The position numbers and the translations under genes are program-made. The notes beneath the pieces are model-generated. The model had not been told where the DNA came from. It saw only the letters and a list, made by a program, of their open reading frames with translations, and did no database searches. A stretch of 6,485 nucleotides of DNA from CAYRJA01 sp964424455. Its GTDB lineage: Bacteria > Bacteroidota > Bacteroidia > Chitinophagales > UBA10324. How positions within the stretch are numbered: position 1 is the first letter of the stretch; every line of letters starts with the position of its first letter. Where the stretch lies: assembly GCA_964424455.1 (NCBI GenBank), contig CAYRJA010000131.1:1-6485 (forward strand), given 5' to 3'. Shown here one piece after another: positions 1-5,904 of this stretch.

Positions 1-83
1 TCATAACGAACACCTGTTACAACTCCCTGCCCCCACTGCGGATGTTGTACTCTCGAACCAATTCCAAGATTCATGTCTGCCAT
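1..83 (-). CDS. N-terminus of a small unrecognised protein (partial)
   Basis: An ATG on the minus strand opens a frame that runs off the left edge with no stop; 27 codons are visible. The peptide begins MADMNLGIGSRVQHP and continues with QWGQGVV. The pattern G-x-RV-x-HP-x-(W/F)G-x-GVV resembles the small beta-barrel (Tudor/CarD-like) modules seen, for example, at the C-terminus of UvrD/PcrA helicases, but so few residues cannot decide the family. A second in-frame ATG at 72-74 (Met4) could also be the start. The gene lies 66 nt downstream of the alpha/beta-hydrolase-fold gene on the same strand. I see neither a good promoter nor a terminator in that gap, so read-through is possible. That it is a real gene is inferred from the open frame and the conserved-looking motif; the function is unknown. 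Confidence 0.5.
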   Translation of the reverse strand, partial: MADMNLGIGSRVQHPQWGQGVVTGVRY

Positions 84-149
84 AAAACAATTTTAGGATT
101 TGAATAATAAAGATTTAAATCAGTATAAAAGATTCGGACTGTCAACTAA

Positions 150-977
150 TCAATTCGCACCGTGTGTTTGAATGAATTTTTTTATTTGATTGAAATATTC
201 ATTCTTGTTGGTTGTAAAATCTGCCTCACTCAAAACACCGGGCACAACATACATTGCTGTATTTTTAGGGTGAATCTTTATGAGCGCCTTCACATCAGCA
301 GGACTGAATAATTCATCCTTCTCTCCTACTATGTAAAGTATTCCAAAAAGCTGGCTGCCTTTTTCGGCAAGAGCATATTGCGGCTCCATGAACATTTTAT
401 CATAAGCAAGCGGCATCAGCACATCTTCATTTTTCTTTTCCTTGTAACGTACTTTGGTTTGCTCGAAGCTTGAATAGCCGCCGTCAGCAATGATGCGCCG
501 TACTTCCGGACGGTTAGCGCCAACCGAAAGTGAAAGCCCTGCACCCATTCCGATACCATACAAATCAAAAATGGTGGTATAATATTTACGTGTGTATTCA
601 ATCACTCCGATAATGTCTTTGGTGAATTGAGGATAAATAAAAAATTTTTTGTTGATGGCAAACGAGTCACTCTTGCCAAAACCGCGATAGTCATACATCA
701 GTACATTGTAACCGATGGAAAGAAACTGTGCAGCAACTTCTATATTATCTCCCATGTTACCGTTACCATCATCGCTCATGATTATAAATTTTTTCGATTC
801 ACTAGCCGGCTTGAATACCCATGCATTCAACATCATTCCGTCTGTTGCAGGGATTCTTACTTCTTTATAATCCATTCCATATTCGCTGGGTAGAATGGGA
901 TATTCTTTAGAAGGGTTTAATGCAAAAAGTTGCAGAGAGCAAAAAGCTAAAGAGGCAAAGGCAAAAAGTTTCTTCAT
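150..977 (-). CDS. Secreted alpha/beta-hydrolase-fold protein, probable pseudoenzyme
   Basis: This 275-residue protein has an N-terminal signal peptide (MKK, then a hydrophobic stretch, likely cut after A19 in LFA-LN), so it should act in the periplasm or outside the cell. The body matches the single-domain BEM46/FrsA-like alpha/beta hydrolases: a glycine-rich oxyanion-type segment SDDGNGNMGDN (68-78), the hallmark DYRGFGKSD (96-104), a nucleophile-elbow region YGIGMGAG (140-147), and an acid segment GEKDELF (218-224) with D221 in the catalytic-acid position. The elbow normally reads G-x-S-x-G, but here the serine position is Gly143 (codon GGA). The segment that usually carries the catalytic histidine (PGxxH) reads PGVLSEADF, with Ser250 in its place. 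Two of the three triad residues are therefore absent, and a binding or scaffolding role is more likely than hydrolysis. It has its own promoter at 1006-1035 and appears to be the first gene of its transcript. The fold assignment is firm; the substrate or partner is unknown. Confidence 0.9.
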   Translation of the reverse strand: MKKLFAFASLAFCSLQLFALNPSKEYPILPSEYGMDYKEVRIPATDGMMLNAWVFKPASESKKFIIMSDDGNGNMGDNIEVAAQFLSIGYNVLMYDYRGFGKSDSFAINKKFFIYPQFTKDIIGVIEYTRKYYTTIFDLYGIGMGAGLSLSVGANRPEVRRIIADGGYSSFEQTKVRYKEKKNEDVLMPLAYDKMFMEPQYALAEKGSQLFGILYIVGEKDELFSPADVKALIKIHPKNTAMYVVPGVLSEADFTTNKNEYFNQIKKFIQTHGAN

Positions 978-1005
978 GTATTTGAATTAATTTTTGAATG
1001 AGCGC

Positions 1006-1035
1006 CAAAAATAGAAGAATGGCAACTCAGAGCAA
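1006..1035 (-). promoter_or_regulatory. Bacteroidota-type promoter for the alpha/beta-hydrolase-fold gene
   Basis: On the minus strand, TTG (1033-1035) is followed by exactly 19 nt and then TATTTTTG (1006-1013), which matches the -7 consensus TAnnTTTG of the Bacteroidota housekeeping sigma factor with the expected spacing. Transcription should start near position 1000, giving a leader of roughly 20-25 nt before the ATG at 977. The assignment rests on consensus only. Confidence 0.65.
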
Positions 1036-1067
1036 TACAGAATTATTCACATGCTTTTGTAAAGTAG

Positions 1068-1095
1068 CTGACAGGAAATAAAGAGACTCTGTCAG
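1068..1095 (-). repeat. 7-bp perfect inverted repeat downstream of the MBL hydrolase gene
   Basis: CTGACAG (1068-1074) and CTGTCAG (1089-1095) are perfect inverted arms around a 14-nt AT-rich loop, beginning 12 nt past the stop codon of the MBL hydrolase gene. It could be a 3'-end hairpin for the ribH-MBL transcript. The loop is large and no U-run follows on the minus strand, so it is not a classical intrinsic terminator. It may also be chance. Confidence 0.3.
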
Positions 1096-1107
1096 TGAAT
1101 TGACGGA

Positions 1108-1944
1108 TTAAATTTCTTCTATTCTTATTGCATCTTTCATCCGGATTCCCCTTTCTGTCATTGCCACTGTACACGCCGGTAATTTTCTGTCATGTTCAAA
1201 ATAGAGAATATAATTTTCAGCAATGGCAGCTTTCAGGAATTTTTCTTTTTCTGTCAGTGATACAAGCGGGCGGATATCATAAGCCATAACATAAGGGATG
1301 GGCAAATGTGCTTCGGATGGAAGCAAGTCAGCCATATAAACTATAGTGTGTCCTTTATAATTTATTTTCGGAAGCATCATGGCTTCTGTATGTCCGTTTA
1401 CCGTGATGAATGAAAAACCGGGAATTAGCGTCTCGCCTTCTTTCAGAAATTTAAGTTGTCCGTGTTCCTGAATCGGAAGAATATTTTCTTTGAGGAAACT
1501 TGCCTTCTCTCTTGAGTTCGGCTTCACTGCCCAATTCCAGTGAGCTTCATTACTCCAGTAAACAGCATTTTTAAATGTCGGTACAAGCTTTTGATCTGTA
1601 TCGTATTTGATTGCAGCGCCACAATGGTCAAAGTGAAGATGAGTAAGAAATACATCGGTTACATCATCAGCGCTGAATCCATTGCTGTTTAAGGATTTCT
1701 CCAATGAATCCTCTCCATGCGGTTCATAGTAGGAGAAAAATTTTTCACTCTGTTTGTTGCCCATACCGGTATCAATCAGAATCAAACGGTCACCATCTTC
1801 CACCAACAGGCAACGCATAGCCCATGTGCAAAGATTGTTTGAATCGGCAGGATTCAATTTGTTCCAAATACTTTTGGGCACTACCCCAAACATTGCACCT
1901 CCGTCTAATTTGAAAAAGCCGGTGTCAATAGTGTGAAGTTTCAT
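1108..1944 (-). CDS. MBL-fold metallohydrolase, lactonase-like
   Basis: This 278-residue cytoplasmic protein has no signal peptide. All binuclear zinc-site residues of the metallo-beta-lactamase superfamily are present: the HxHxDH motif HLHFDH (102-107), His185 in NGHTEA, the bridging Asp206 in MADLLPS, and a C-terminal His251 in YFEHD. LLVEDGDRLILIDTGMG (46-62) is the usual strand pair preceding the site. The overall layout, with an N-terminal GGAMFGVVPK segment, resembles the AHL-lactonase / methyl-parathion-hydrolase-like branch of the superfamily. The natural substrate cannot be read from sequence; lactone, ester or phosphotriester hydrolysis are all possible. The start codon lies 2 nt after the ribH stop (TGA-TT-ATG), so the gene is almost certainly co-transcribed with ribH and probably translationally coupled to it. 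No frameshift or missing ligand is seen. Confidence 0.92.
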   Translation of the reverse strand: MKLHTIDTGFFKLDGGAMFGVVPKSIWNKLNPADSNNLCTWAMRCLLVEDGDRLILIDTGMGNKQSEKFFSYYEPHGEDSLEKSLNSNGFSADDVTDVFLTHLHFDHCGAAIKYDTDQKLVPTFKNAVYWSNEAHWNWAVKPNSREKASFLKENILPIQEHGQLKFLKEGETLIPGFSFITVNGHTEAMMLPKINYKGHTIVYMADLLPSEAHLPIPYVMAYDIRPLVSLTEKEKFLKAAIAENYILYFEHDRKLPACTVAMTERGIRMKDAIRIEEI

Positions 1945-1946
1945 AA

Positions 1947-2435
1947 TCAGGTTGATTTACTTAATGATACCATTTTAATTGCTGTAACAGCCGCTTCCAC
2001 GCCTTTGTTCCCGTGCTTTCCTCCTGAGCGTTCTAATGCCTGTTTAAGATTATTGGTGGTCAACACTCCGAAAATAACCGGTATGCTGTACCTGATATTT
2101 AACTCTGCAATTCCATGAGAAACAGCATTTGAAATAAAATCAAAGTGGGGTGTTTCACCTTTTATAACACAACCAATTACAATTACCGCATCAAACTTTT
2201 TTGTGTCAGCCATTCTCTTAGATCCGTTAATTAATTCAAAACTTCCGGGAACATGTGTTACAGTTATATTATTCTGCTTTACTCCTGCCTCTTTTAATGT
2301 TCCAAGGCATCCTTCAAGAAGAGAATGAGTTACTTTCTCATTCCAGTCGGCGCACACTATTCCAAAACGGAAACGGGAACTGCCCTTTAGTTCGTCAGGA
2401 TTGAATGAAGAAAGATTTTTCAAAGAAGTTGCCAT
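1947..2435 (-). CDS. ribH: 6,7-dimethyl-8-ribityllumazine synthase
   Basis: RibH catalyses the penultimate step of riboflavin synthesis: it condenses 5-amino-6-ribitylamino-uracil with 3,4-dihydroxy-2-butanone 4-phosphate to give lumazine. It forms pentamers or 60-mer capsids in the cytosol. The 162 residues are the usual length and carry the family motifs: the substrate-stacking aromatic W31 in CADWNE (Phe in many bacteria; Trp occurs elsewhere in the family), VPGSFEL (62-68), VIKGETPHFDF (90-100) with phosphate-binding GET and catalytic-type His97, FGVLTT (122-127), and ERSG/NKG (135-145) with phosphate-contacting Arg136. The start MATSLKNLS is typical of Bacteroidota RibH. No other rib gene and no FMN riboswitch are visible nearby. 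The leader contains a hairpin (2481-2505), and no good promoter was found directly upstream. The MBL hydrolase gene follows after 2 nt. Confidence 0.97.
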   Translation of the reverse strand: MATSLKNLSSFNPDELKGSSRFRFGIVCADWNEKVTHSLLEGCLGTLKEAGVKQNNITVTHVPGSFELINGSKRMADTKKFDAVIVIGCVIKGETPHFDFISNAVSHGIAELNIRYSIPVIFGVLTTNNLKQALERSGGKHGNKGVEAAVTAIKMVSLSKST

Positions 2436-2480
2436 TGCGGCAAATGTCGGAAAGAAGAATTAATTATATGCTCCAAAATG

Positions 2481-2505
2481 AAAAAGGATGATTACCATCC
2501 CTTTT
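2481..2505 (-). terminator. Hairpin between the TPR gene and ribH; terminator or attenuator candidate
   Basis: Read on the minus strand, AAAAGGGATG, a 5-nt loop GTAAT and CATCCTTTTT form a 10-bp stem with one G-U pair (2485/2501) and a U-rich 3' arm. On the plus strand that pair becomes an A-C mismatch, so the structure favours minus-strand RNA. It lies about 90 nt past the TPR stop and 45 nt before the ribH ATG. It could end the pdhA-TPR transcript or tune read-through into ribH. The stem has only five strong pairs, so efficiency is uncertain. Confidence 0.45.
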
Positions 2506-2539
2506 AATATCGTGTTTGACAGAACCTTTATTTGAACTT

Positions 2540-2586
2540 ACAGACAGAAATTATCTGTTTCTGTTACAACTGACCCGTCTGTTACA
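2540..2586. repeat. Cluster of CTGT/ACAG repeats after the TPR gene
   Basis: The direct repeat TCTGTTACA occurs at 2560-2568 and 2578-2586, a period of 18 nt. It overlaps an inverted repeat in which ACAG-ACAGA (2540-2548) pairs with TCTGT-tt-CTGT (2554-2564) around the loop aatta: nine pairs with a 2-nt bulge. The cluster sits in the 159-nt gap between the TPR gene and ribH. It could be an operator or an RNA 3'-end structure. No U-run follows, and nothing assigns a binding protein. Confidence 0.35.
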
Positions 2587-2594
2587 GTTTCAAA

Positions 2595-3251
2595 TCACTC
2601 CAAACCTTCTGCGCGGGCGATATACTTGTCTATATCGCGGCCTTCAACTGTGTTAGGATACTTGGTTTGAATTTCCTGATACAGCTTCTTTGCATCTGTA
2701 TATTTTTTCTCAAACTCCAATGCCATTCCTGCCTTCTTCAGAAAGAGCGGAGTGAGCATGTCGTTTTCATTATTGTAAGCAGCTTTCTTGTAATATTCCA
2801 CTGCATTGTCCATCTGATTCAGTTCAGAATAGGCATCGCCAATGGCGCCAAGCGCCATGCCGCTTACCATTTTATCCTTCCCGTTAAAATCTTTTAACTG
2901 TTTAATTGCATCTTCAAATTTTCCCTGTTTCAGATAAATGATACCTGCATAATAATGGGCAAGATTGGCTGCTTTTGTCCATTTGTAGTCATCAATTATT
3001 TTCAGAAATCCGGGATAGTTTACATCACCATTCAGTGCAAGATTCAGTGAATCTTTTTCAAAATTCTTTTGAGCCACAAACATCTGGTTTTGTGCTTCCG
3101 TTTCTTTTGGACCAAGGTAAAGCTTGGTAAAGCCAAGATACCCTACAACAACAACAAATAGTCCTCCTACAATGTAAGAGAGAAGTTGTTTGTTATTATC
3201 AATCCATAATTCAAACCTTGTTAAGTCTATGCCGGTTTCTTTTTCAGCCAT
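2595..3251 (-). CDS. Membrane-anchored tetratricopeptide repeat protein (YfgM-like)
   Basis: This is a 218-residue protein. A short N-terminal stretch (1-22) is followed by one strong transmembrane helix (about 23-46, LLSYIVGGLFVVVVGYLGF). A linker and at least three TPR-like helical hairpins follow, at about 96-120 (AHYYAGIIYLKQGKFEDAIK), 130-158 (GAIGDAYSELNQMDNAVEYY) and 167-199 (LKKAGMALEFEKKYTDAKKL). The layout matches the TPR_21/YfgM class, in which the repeats face the periplasm and bind partner proteins; in Escherichia coli YfgM works with PpiD at the SecYEG translocon. Whether this protein does the same is inference. It lies 91 nt downstream of pdhA on the same strand with no recognisable promoter between, so it is probably co-transcribed with pdhA. 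My recollection is that this TPR gene is a frequent neighbour of ribH and recF in Bacteroidota. Confidence 0.85.
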   Translation of the reverse strand: MAEKETGIDLTRFELWIDNNKQLLSYIVGGLFVVVVGYLGFTKLYLGPKETEAQNQMFVAQKNFEKDSLNLALNGDVNYPGFLKIIDDYKWTKAANLAHYYAGIIYLKQGKFEDAIKQLKDFNGKDKMVSGMALGAIGDAYSELNQMDNAVEYYKKAAYNNENDMLTPLFLKKAGMALEFEKKYTDAKKLYQEIQTKYPNTVEGRDIDKYIARAEGLE

Positions 3252-3342
3252 TTTATTTGAGTTGTTTAATTTTATTTTTGAATGAGAAAACAGAAAACGA
3301 TTTTACTGCAACTTTTCCTGTTTCTGCTAACTTGTTTTTTAT

Positions 3343-4338
3343 TTAATCAACAATGAACGGGTAATCTGCTTCTGCATAAATATCTGTGTACACATCCGAT
3401 GCATCAGGGAATGGTGATTCTTCTGCAAAAGTAACACAGTCATCAATTTCTGCTTTTATTTTTTCATTAATGATTTCTATGTCTTTTTCCTTTGCGTATT
3501 TCTCTTTCAGAATGGTAGTAAGAGTGGTTTCAATCGGATCTTTCTGCTTGTATTCTTCCAACTCTTCTTTACTTCTGTATTTTGCAGGGTCGCTCATAGA
3601 ATGACCTTTGTAACGGTAAGTTTTTATTTCAAGAAAATAGGGTCCGTTTCCGCTGCGTACCGATTCCGATGCTTTGCTTACCGCTTCGTGAACAGTTTCG
3701 CATTTCATTCCATCCACCGGTTCAGAGGGAATATCATAAGACTTCCCTAATTTGTAAATATCCTGTTCTTCAGCAGACCGTTCTACTGAAGTACCCATGG
3801 CGTACAGATTATTCTCACAGATAAAAATAACAGGCAGTTTCCATAATGAAGCCATGTTAAAGGTTTCATGGAAAGCTCCTTGTCTTACTGCACCATCGCC
3901 AAACATGCAAACCACTATGTTTCCTGTTTGCCTGTATTTTTCTGACAGAGCCATTCCTGCACCAAGGGGAATCTGTGCGCCAACAATACCATGACCGCCA
4001 AAAAAATATTTGTCTTTTGCAAAGTAGTGCATCGAACCGCCTTTGCCCTTTGTACAACCTGTAACTTTACCGTACAACTCAGCCATTGCTTCATTGGATG
4101 AAATACCGCGGGCTAATCCTAAACCATGATCACGGTATCCGGTGATAATCGGGTCGGTATCCTGCAATGCTGTTATTAATCCTGCTGCCACTGCTTCCTG
4201 CCCTATATATAAATGACAGAATCCTCGGATTTTCTGCATTCCGTAAAGTTGTCCTGCCCGCTCCTCAAAACGCCTGATACGCAACATCATTTCGTACCAC
4301 CACAGATAAGTTTCCTTTGTTATTTTTGCTTTGGACAA
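3343..4338 (-). CDS. pdhA: Pyruvate dehydrogenase E1 component, alpha subunit (TTG start proposed)
   Basis: PdhA pairs with PdhB to form the thiamine-diphosphate E1 enzyme, which decarboxylates pyruvate and passes the acetyl group to lipoyl-E2. Numbering from the proposed start, the TPP/Mg motif GDG (147-149) through ENN (175-177), KIRGFCHLYIGQEA, and the loop RYKGHSMSDP (242-251) are all present. The open frame continues upstream to an ATG at 4404, which would give 353 residues. Those extra 22 residues look unlike the family, and their DNA contains a near-perfect promoter (4356-4386). The TTG at 4336-4338 gives MSKAKITKETYLWWYE, the normal PdhA beginning, and 331 residues, the usual Bacteroidota length. 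No pdhB or E2 gene is adjacent, so partners must be encoded elsewhere. A TPR gene follows after 91 nt. Product identity is firm; the start codon is inference. Branched-chain 2-oxoacid E1 alpha is a less likely alternative. Confidence 0.93.
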   Translation of the reverse strand: MSKAKITKETYLWWYEMMLRIRRFEERAGQLYGMQKIRGFCHLYIGQEAVAAGLITALQDTDPIITGYRDHGLGLARGISSNEAMAELYGKVTGCTKGKGGSMHYFAKDKYFFGGHGIVGAQIPLGAGMALSEKYRQTGNIVVCMFGDGAVRQGAFHETFNMASLWKLPVIFICENNLYAMGTSVERSAEEQDIYKLGKSYDIPSEPVDGMKCETVHEAVSKASESVRSGNGPYFLEIKTYRYKGHSMSDPAKYRSKEELEEYKQKDPIETTLTTILKEKYAKEKDIEIINEKIKAEIDDCVTFAEESPFPDASDVYTDIYAEADYPFIVD

Positions 4339-4355
4339 ATCAAAAAATTTGCCCG

Positions 4356-4386
4356 CAAAGATATACAAATCGGAGTATCGCCAAAA
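4356..4386 (-). promoter_or_regulatory. Bacteroidota-type promoter for pdhA
   Basis: On the minus strand, TTTTG (4382-4386) is followed by 18 nt and then TATCTTTG (4356-4363), an exact match to TAnnTTTG. Transcription should start near 4350, about a dozen nucleotides before the proposed TTG start at 4338. A transcript from here would exclude the ATG at 4404, which is the main argument for the shorter PdhA. It is the only clear promoter found for the pdhA > TPR > ribH > MBL run. Confidence 0.65.
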
Positions 4387-4467
4387 TTGTAAAGAGGAAT
4401 GCATTCACCATAATATGATTGCACATTCTTTCACAATACAAGACAGCATACCCAAGACCTTTCATAA

Positions 4468-5586
4468 ATGTTTCTCAGCATACTCACACTTACAAATTTC
4501 AGAAATTACTCCTTCAACAAACTTAATTTCAGTGAAGGTTTGAATGTGTTTACAGGTGATAACGGAAGCGGAAAAACAAATCTTCTGGATGCAATACATT
4601 ATTTGTGCATCGGAAAAAGTTACTTCAGTTCAGGCGAACAGCAGTCGGTAATGCATGAAAAAAATTTCTTCAGGGTTGACGGGAATTTCATGCAGGAGGA
4701 AAAATCTGTAACTGTGGCAATAACTTTTGAAACCACTGCAAAAAAAATTATTTCTAAAAACGGAAATGCCTATCCGAGAATAGCAGATCATGTCGGTAAA
4801 TTTCCTGTTGTAGTGATTGCCCCTGATGATATAACCCTGATAAACGATGGAAGCGATGAACGGAGGCGGTGGATGGATAATACCATTTCTCAGGTAAATC
4901 ATCTTTATCTGGAGGAACTGCTGAACTACAACCGAGTACTTGCTCAGCGAAATGCGCTGCTGAAACAATTTGCACTGAAAGAATATTATAATGAACCGCT
5001 GCTGAAAGCATTGGATGAACAATTACTAAAATTTGGTACAACGATTTTTCAGGAGCGGAAAAAAGTTGTTGCAGAGATTATACCGATGGTTCAGTATTAT
5101 TATAAAATAATTTCAGCACAAAAAGAAACGATTTCCCTGCTATATGAATCGGGATTGAACGAAAACGAATTTCGCAACCTGTTGATGCAAAGCCGCGACA
5201 AAGACTGTGCACTGCAACGCACAACAGAAGGAACTCATAAAGATGATTTAGACTTAATCATGAATAATTTCTCACTACGGAGATTCGGAAGTCAGGGACA
5301 AAAAAAATCTTTTCTCACTGCACTCAAACTGGCTCAGTATGAATTTATCCGCCGTACAAAAAATGTTCTTCCCATCCTTCTGCTGGATGATGTGTTTGAT
5401 AAATTAGATGAACACAGGGTCAAGCAGATGTTACAGTTAATTTCCAAAGAAGAATTCGGACAAGTGTTTATTACAGATACCGGTGAAAACCGGATTGAAC
5501 GATTATTAGATGGCTCAGGACAACATTTTCACCTGTTTCATATTCAAAATGGAGCGCAACCCCGGTTGTTGGAAACGGCGCATTAA
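4468..5586 (+). CDS. recF: DNA replication and repair protein RecF
   Basis: RecF is an SMC/ABC-type ATPase. With RecO and RecR it loads RecA at single-strand gaps and helps stalled forks restart. The 372 residues show every landmark: the start MFLSILTLTNFRNY, Walker A GDNGSGKTN (30-38), a coiled-coil/lid middle region, EGTHKDDL (254-261, the family's G-x-H-(R/K)-DD), the ABC signature FGSQGQKKS (273-281), and Walker B with D-loop LLLDDVFDKLD (304-314). Length is normal and no active residue is missing. It is divergent from pdhA, with 129 nt between the recF ATG and the proposed pdhA TTG. I could not find a convincing recF promoter in that gap. The DUF721 gene follows after 21 nt, so the two form a probable operon. 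No dnaA, dnaN or gyrB is adjacent, so this recF is not in the classical origin cluster. Confidence 0.97.
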   Translation: MFLSILTLTNFRNYSFNKLNFSEGLNVFTGDNGSGKTNLLDAIHYLCIGKSYFSSGEQQSVMHEKNFFRVDGNFMQEEKSVTVAITFETTAKKIISKNGNAYPRIADHVGKFPVVVIAPDDITLINDGSDERRRWMDNTISQVNHLYLEELLNYNRVLAQRNALLKQFALKEYYNEPLLKALDEQLLKFGTTIFQERKKVVAEIIPMVQYYYKIISAQKETISLLYESGLNENEFRNLLMQSRDKDCALQRTTEGTHKDDLDLIMNNFSLRRFGSQGQKKSFLTALKLAQYEFIRRTKNVLPILLLDDVFDKLDEHRVKQMLQLISKEEFGQVFITDTGENRIERLLDGSGQHFHLFHIQNGAQPRLLETAH

Positions 5587-5607
5587 ATATTCAATTTTGC
5601 AATTGTA

Positions 5608-5898
5608 ATGAAAAAACAAAACGAGCAGCCCATTAAGCAAGTACTTCAGCAAATGCTGGAACGATACAAATTGGATGAAAAAGTAAATGAAGTGAAATTG
5701 ATTAACAACTGGGAAAAGCTGATGGGGAAAACCATTGCAAAATATACTCAGGAGATCTATGTAAACAGGAAGAAACTGTTTATCCGTGTGCAATCTGCTC
5801 CGCTGAAGCAGGAACTTACCTATTCGCGGGATAAAATAATAGAACTTGTAAATGGTGAAATCGGCGAGGGATATATTAATGAAGTGGTAATCCGTTGA
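5608..5898 (+). CDS. DUF721 protein, DciA-like
   Basis: This 96-residue protein corresponds to the compact DUF721 domain, with little beyond a short N-terminal helix. Recognisable features are W35 and G40 in NNWEKLMGKTIAKYT, the strand pair LYV/LFIRV (LFIRV at 57-61), and the SAPLKQEL helix (63-70), followed by a helix and a final strand INEVVIR. DUF721 includes DciA, the ancestral loader or regulator of the DnaB replicative helicase, in Proteobacteria and Actinobacteria; those proteins carry longer extensions. The gene lies 21 nt after recF, and in mycobacteria dciA also follows recF directly, which supports a replication role. Function in Bacteroidota is inferred from family and context; DnaB contact cannot be shown here. 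Confidence 0.88.
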   Translation: MKKQNEQPIKQVLQQMLERYKLDEKVNEVKLINNWEKLMGKTIAKYTQEIYVNRKKLFIRVQSAPLKQELTYSRDKIIELVNGEIGEGYINEVVIR

Positions 5899-5904
5899 AT
5901 CGCC

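Noticed and set aside
112..121. 10-bp palindrome GATTTAAATC
   Set aside because: It is short and nearly all A/T; such palindromes are expected by chance in this composition.
627..893. Open frames opposite or overlapping real genes, such as 627-893 plus, 4630-5022 minus and 5515-5793 minus
   Set aside because: Each lies antisense to, or out of frame with, a clearly recognised gene, and its translation shows no family-like motifs.
939..941. Cys13 of the alpha/beta-hydrolase-fold protein as a lipoprotein cysteine
   Set aside because: The preceding residues (LAF) do not make a good lipobox, and the hydrophobic stretch continues past the cysteine to a better signal peptidase I site after A19.
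1108..1944. Naming the MBL protein a quorum-quenching AHL lactonase
   Set aside because: The zinc ligands identify the superfamily only. Substrate-pocket residues cannot be judged by eye, and no quorum-sensing gene is nearby.
2472..2479. TCATTTTG as a -7 box for ribH
   Set aside because: It has one mismatch to TAnnTTTG, and no TTG lies at an acceptable spacing upstream.
2436..2594. FMN riboswitch (RFN element) ahead of ribH
   Set aside because: None of the conserved RFN core blocks is visible on the minus strand in this gap.
3285..3325. Imperfect A/T-rich inverted repeat between pdhA and the TPR gene
   Set aside because: It needs two bulges and a 15-nt loop, is mostly A-T pairs, and lacks a following T-run; it is likely to be chance in AT-rich DNA.
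4339..4404. ATG at 4402-4404 as the pdhA start
   Set aside because: The 22 added residues do not resemble PdhA, and their DNA holds a strong promoter whose transcript would exclude this ATG. Kept only as the alternative start.
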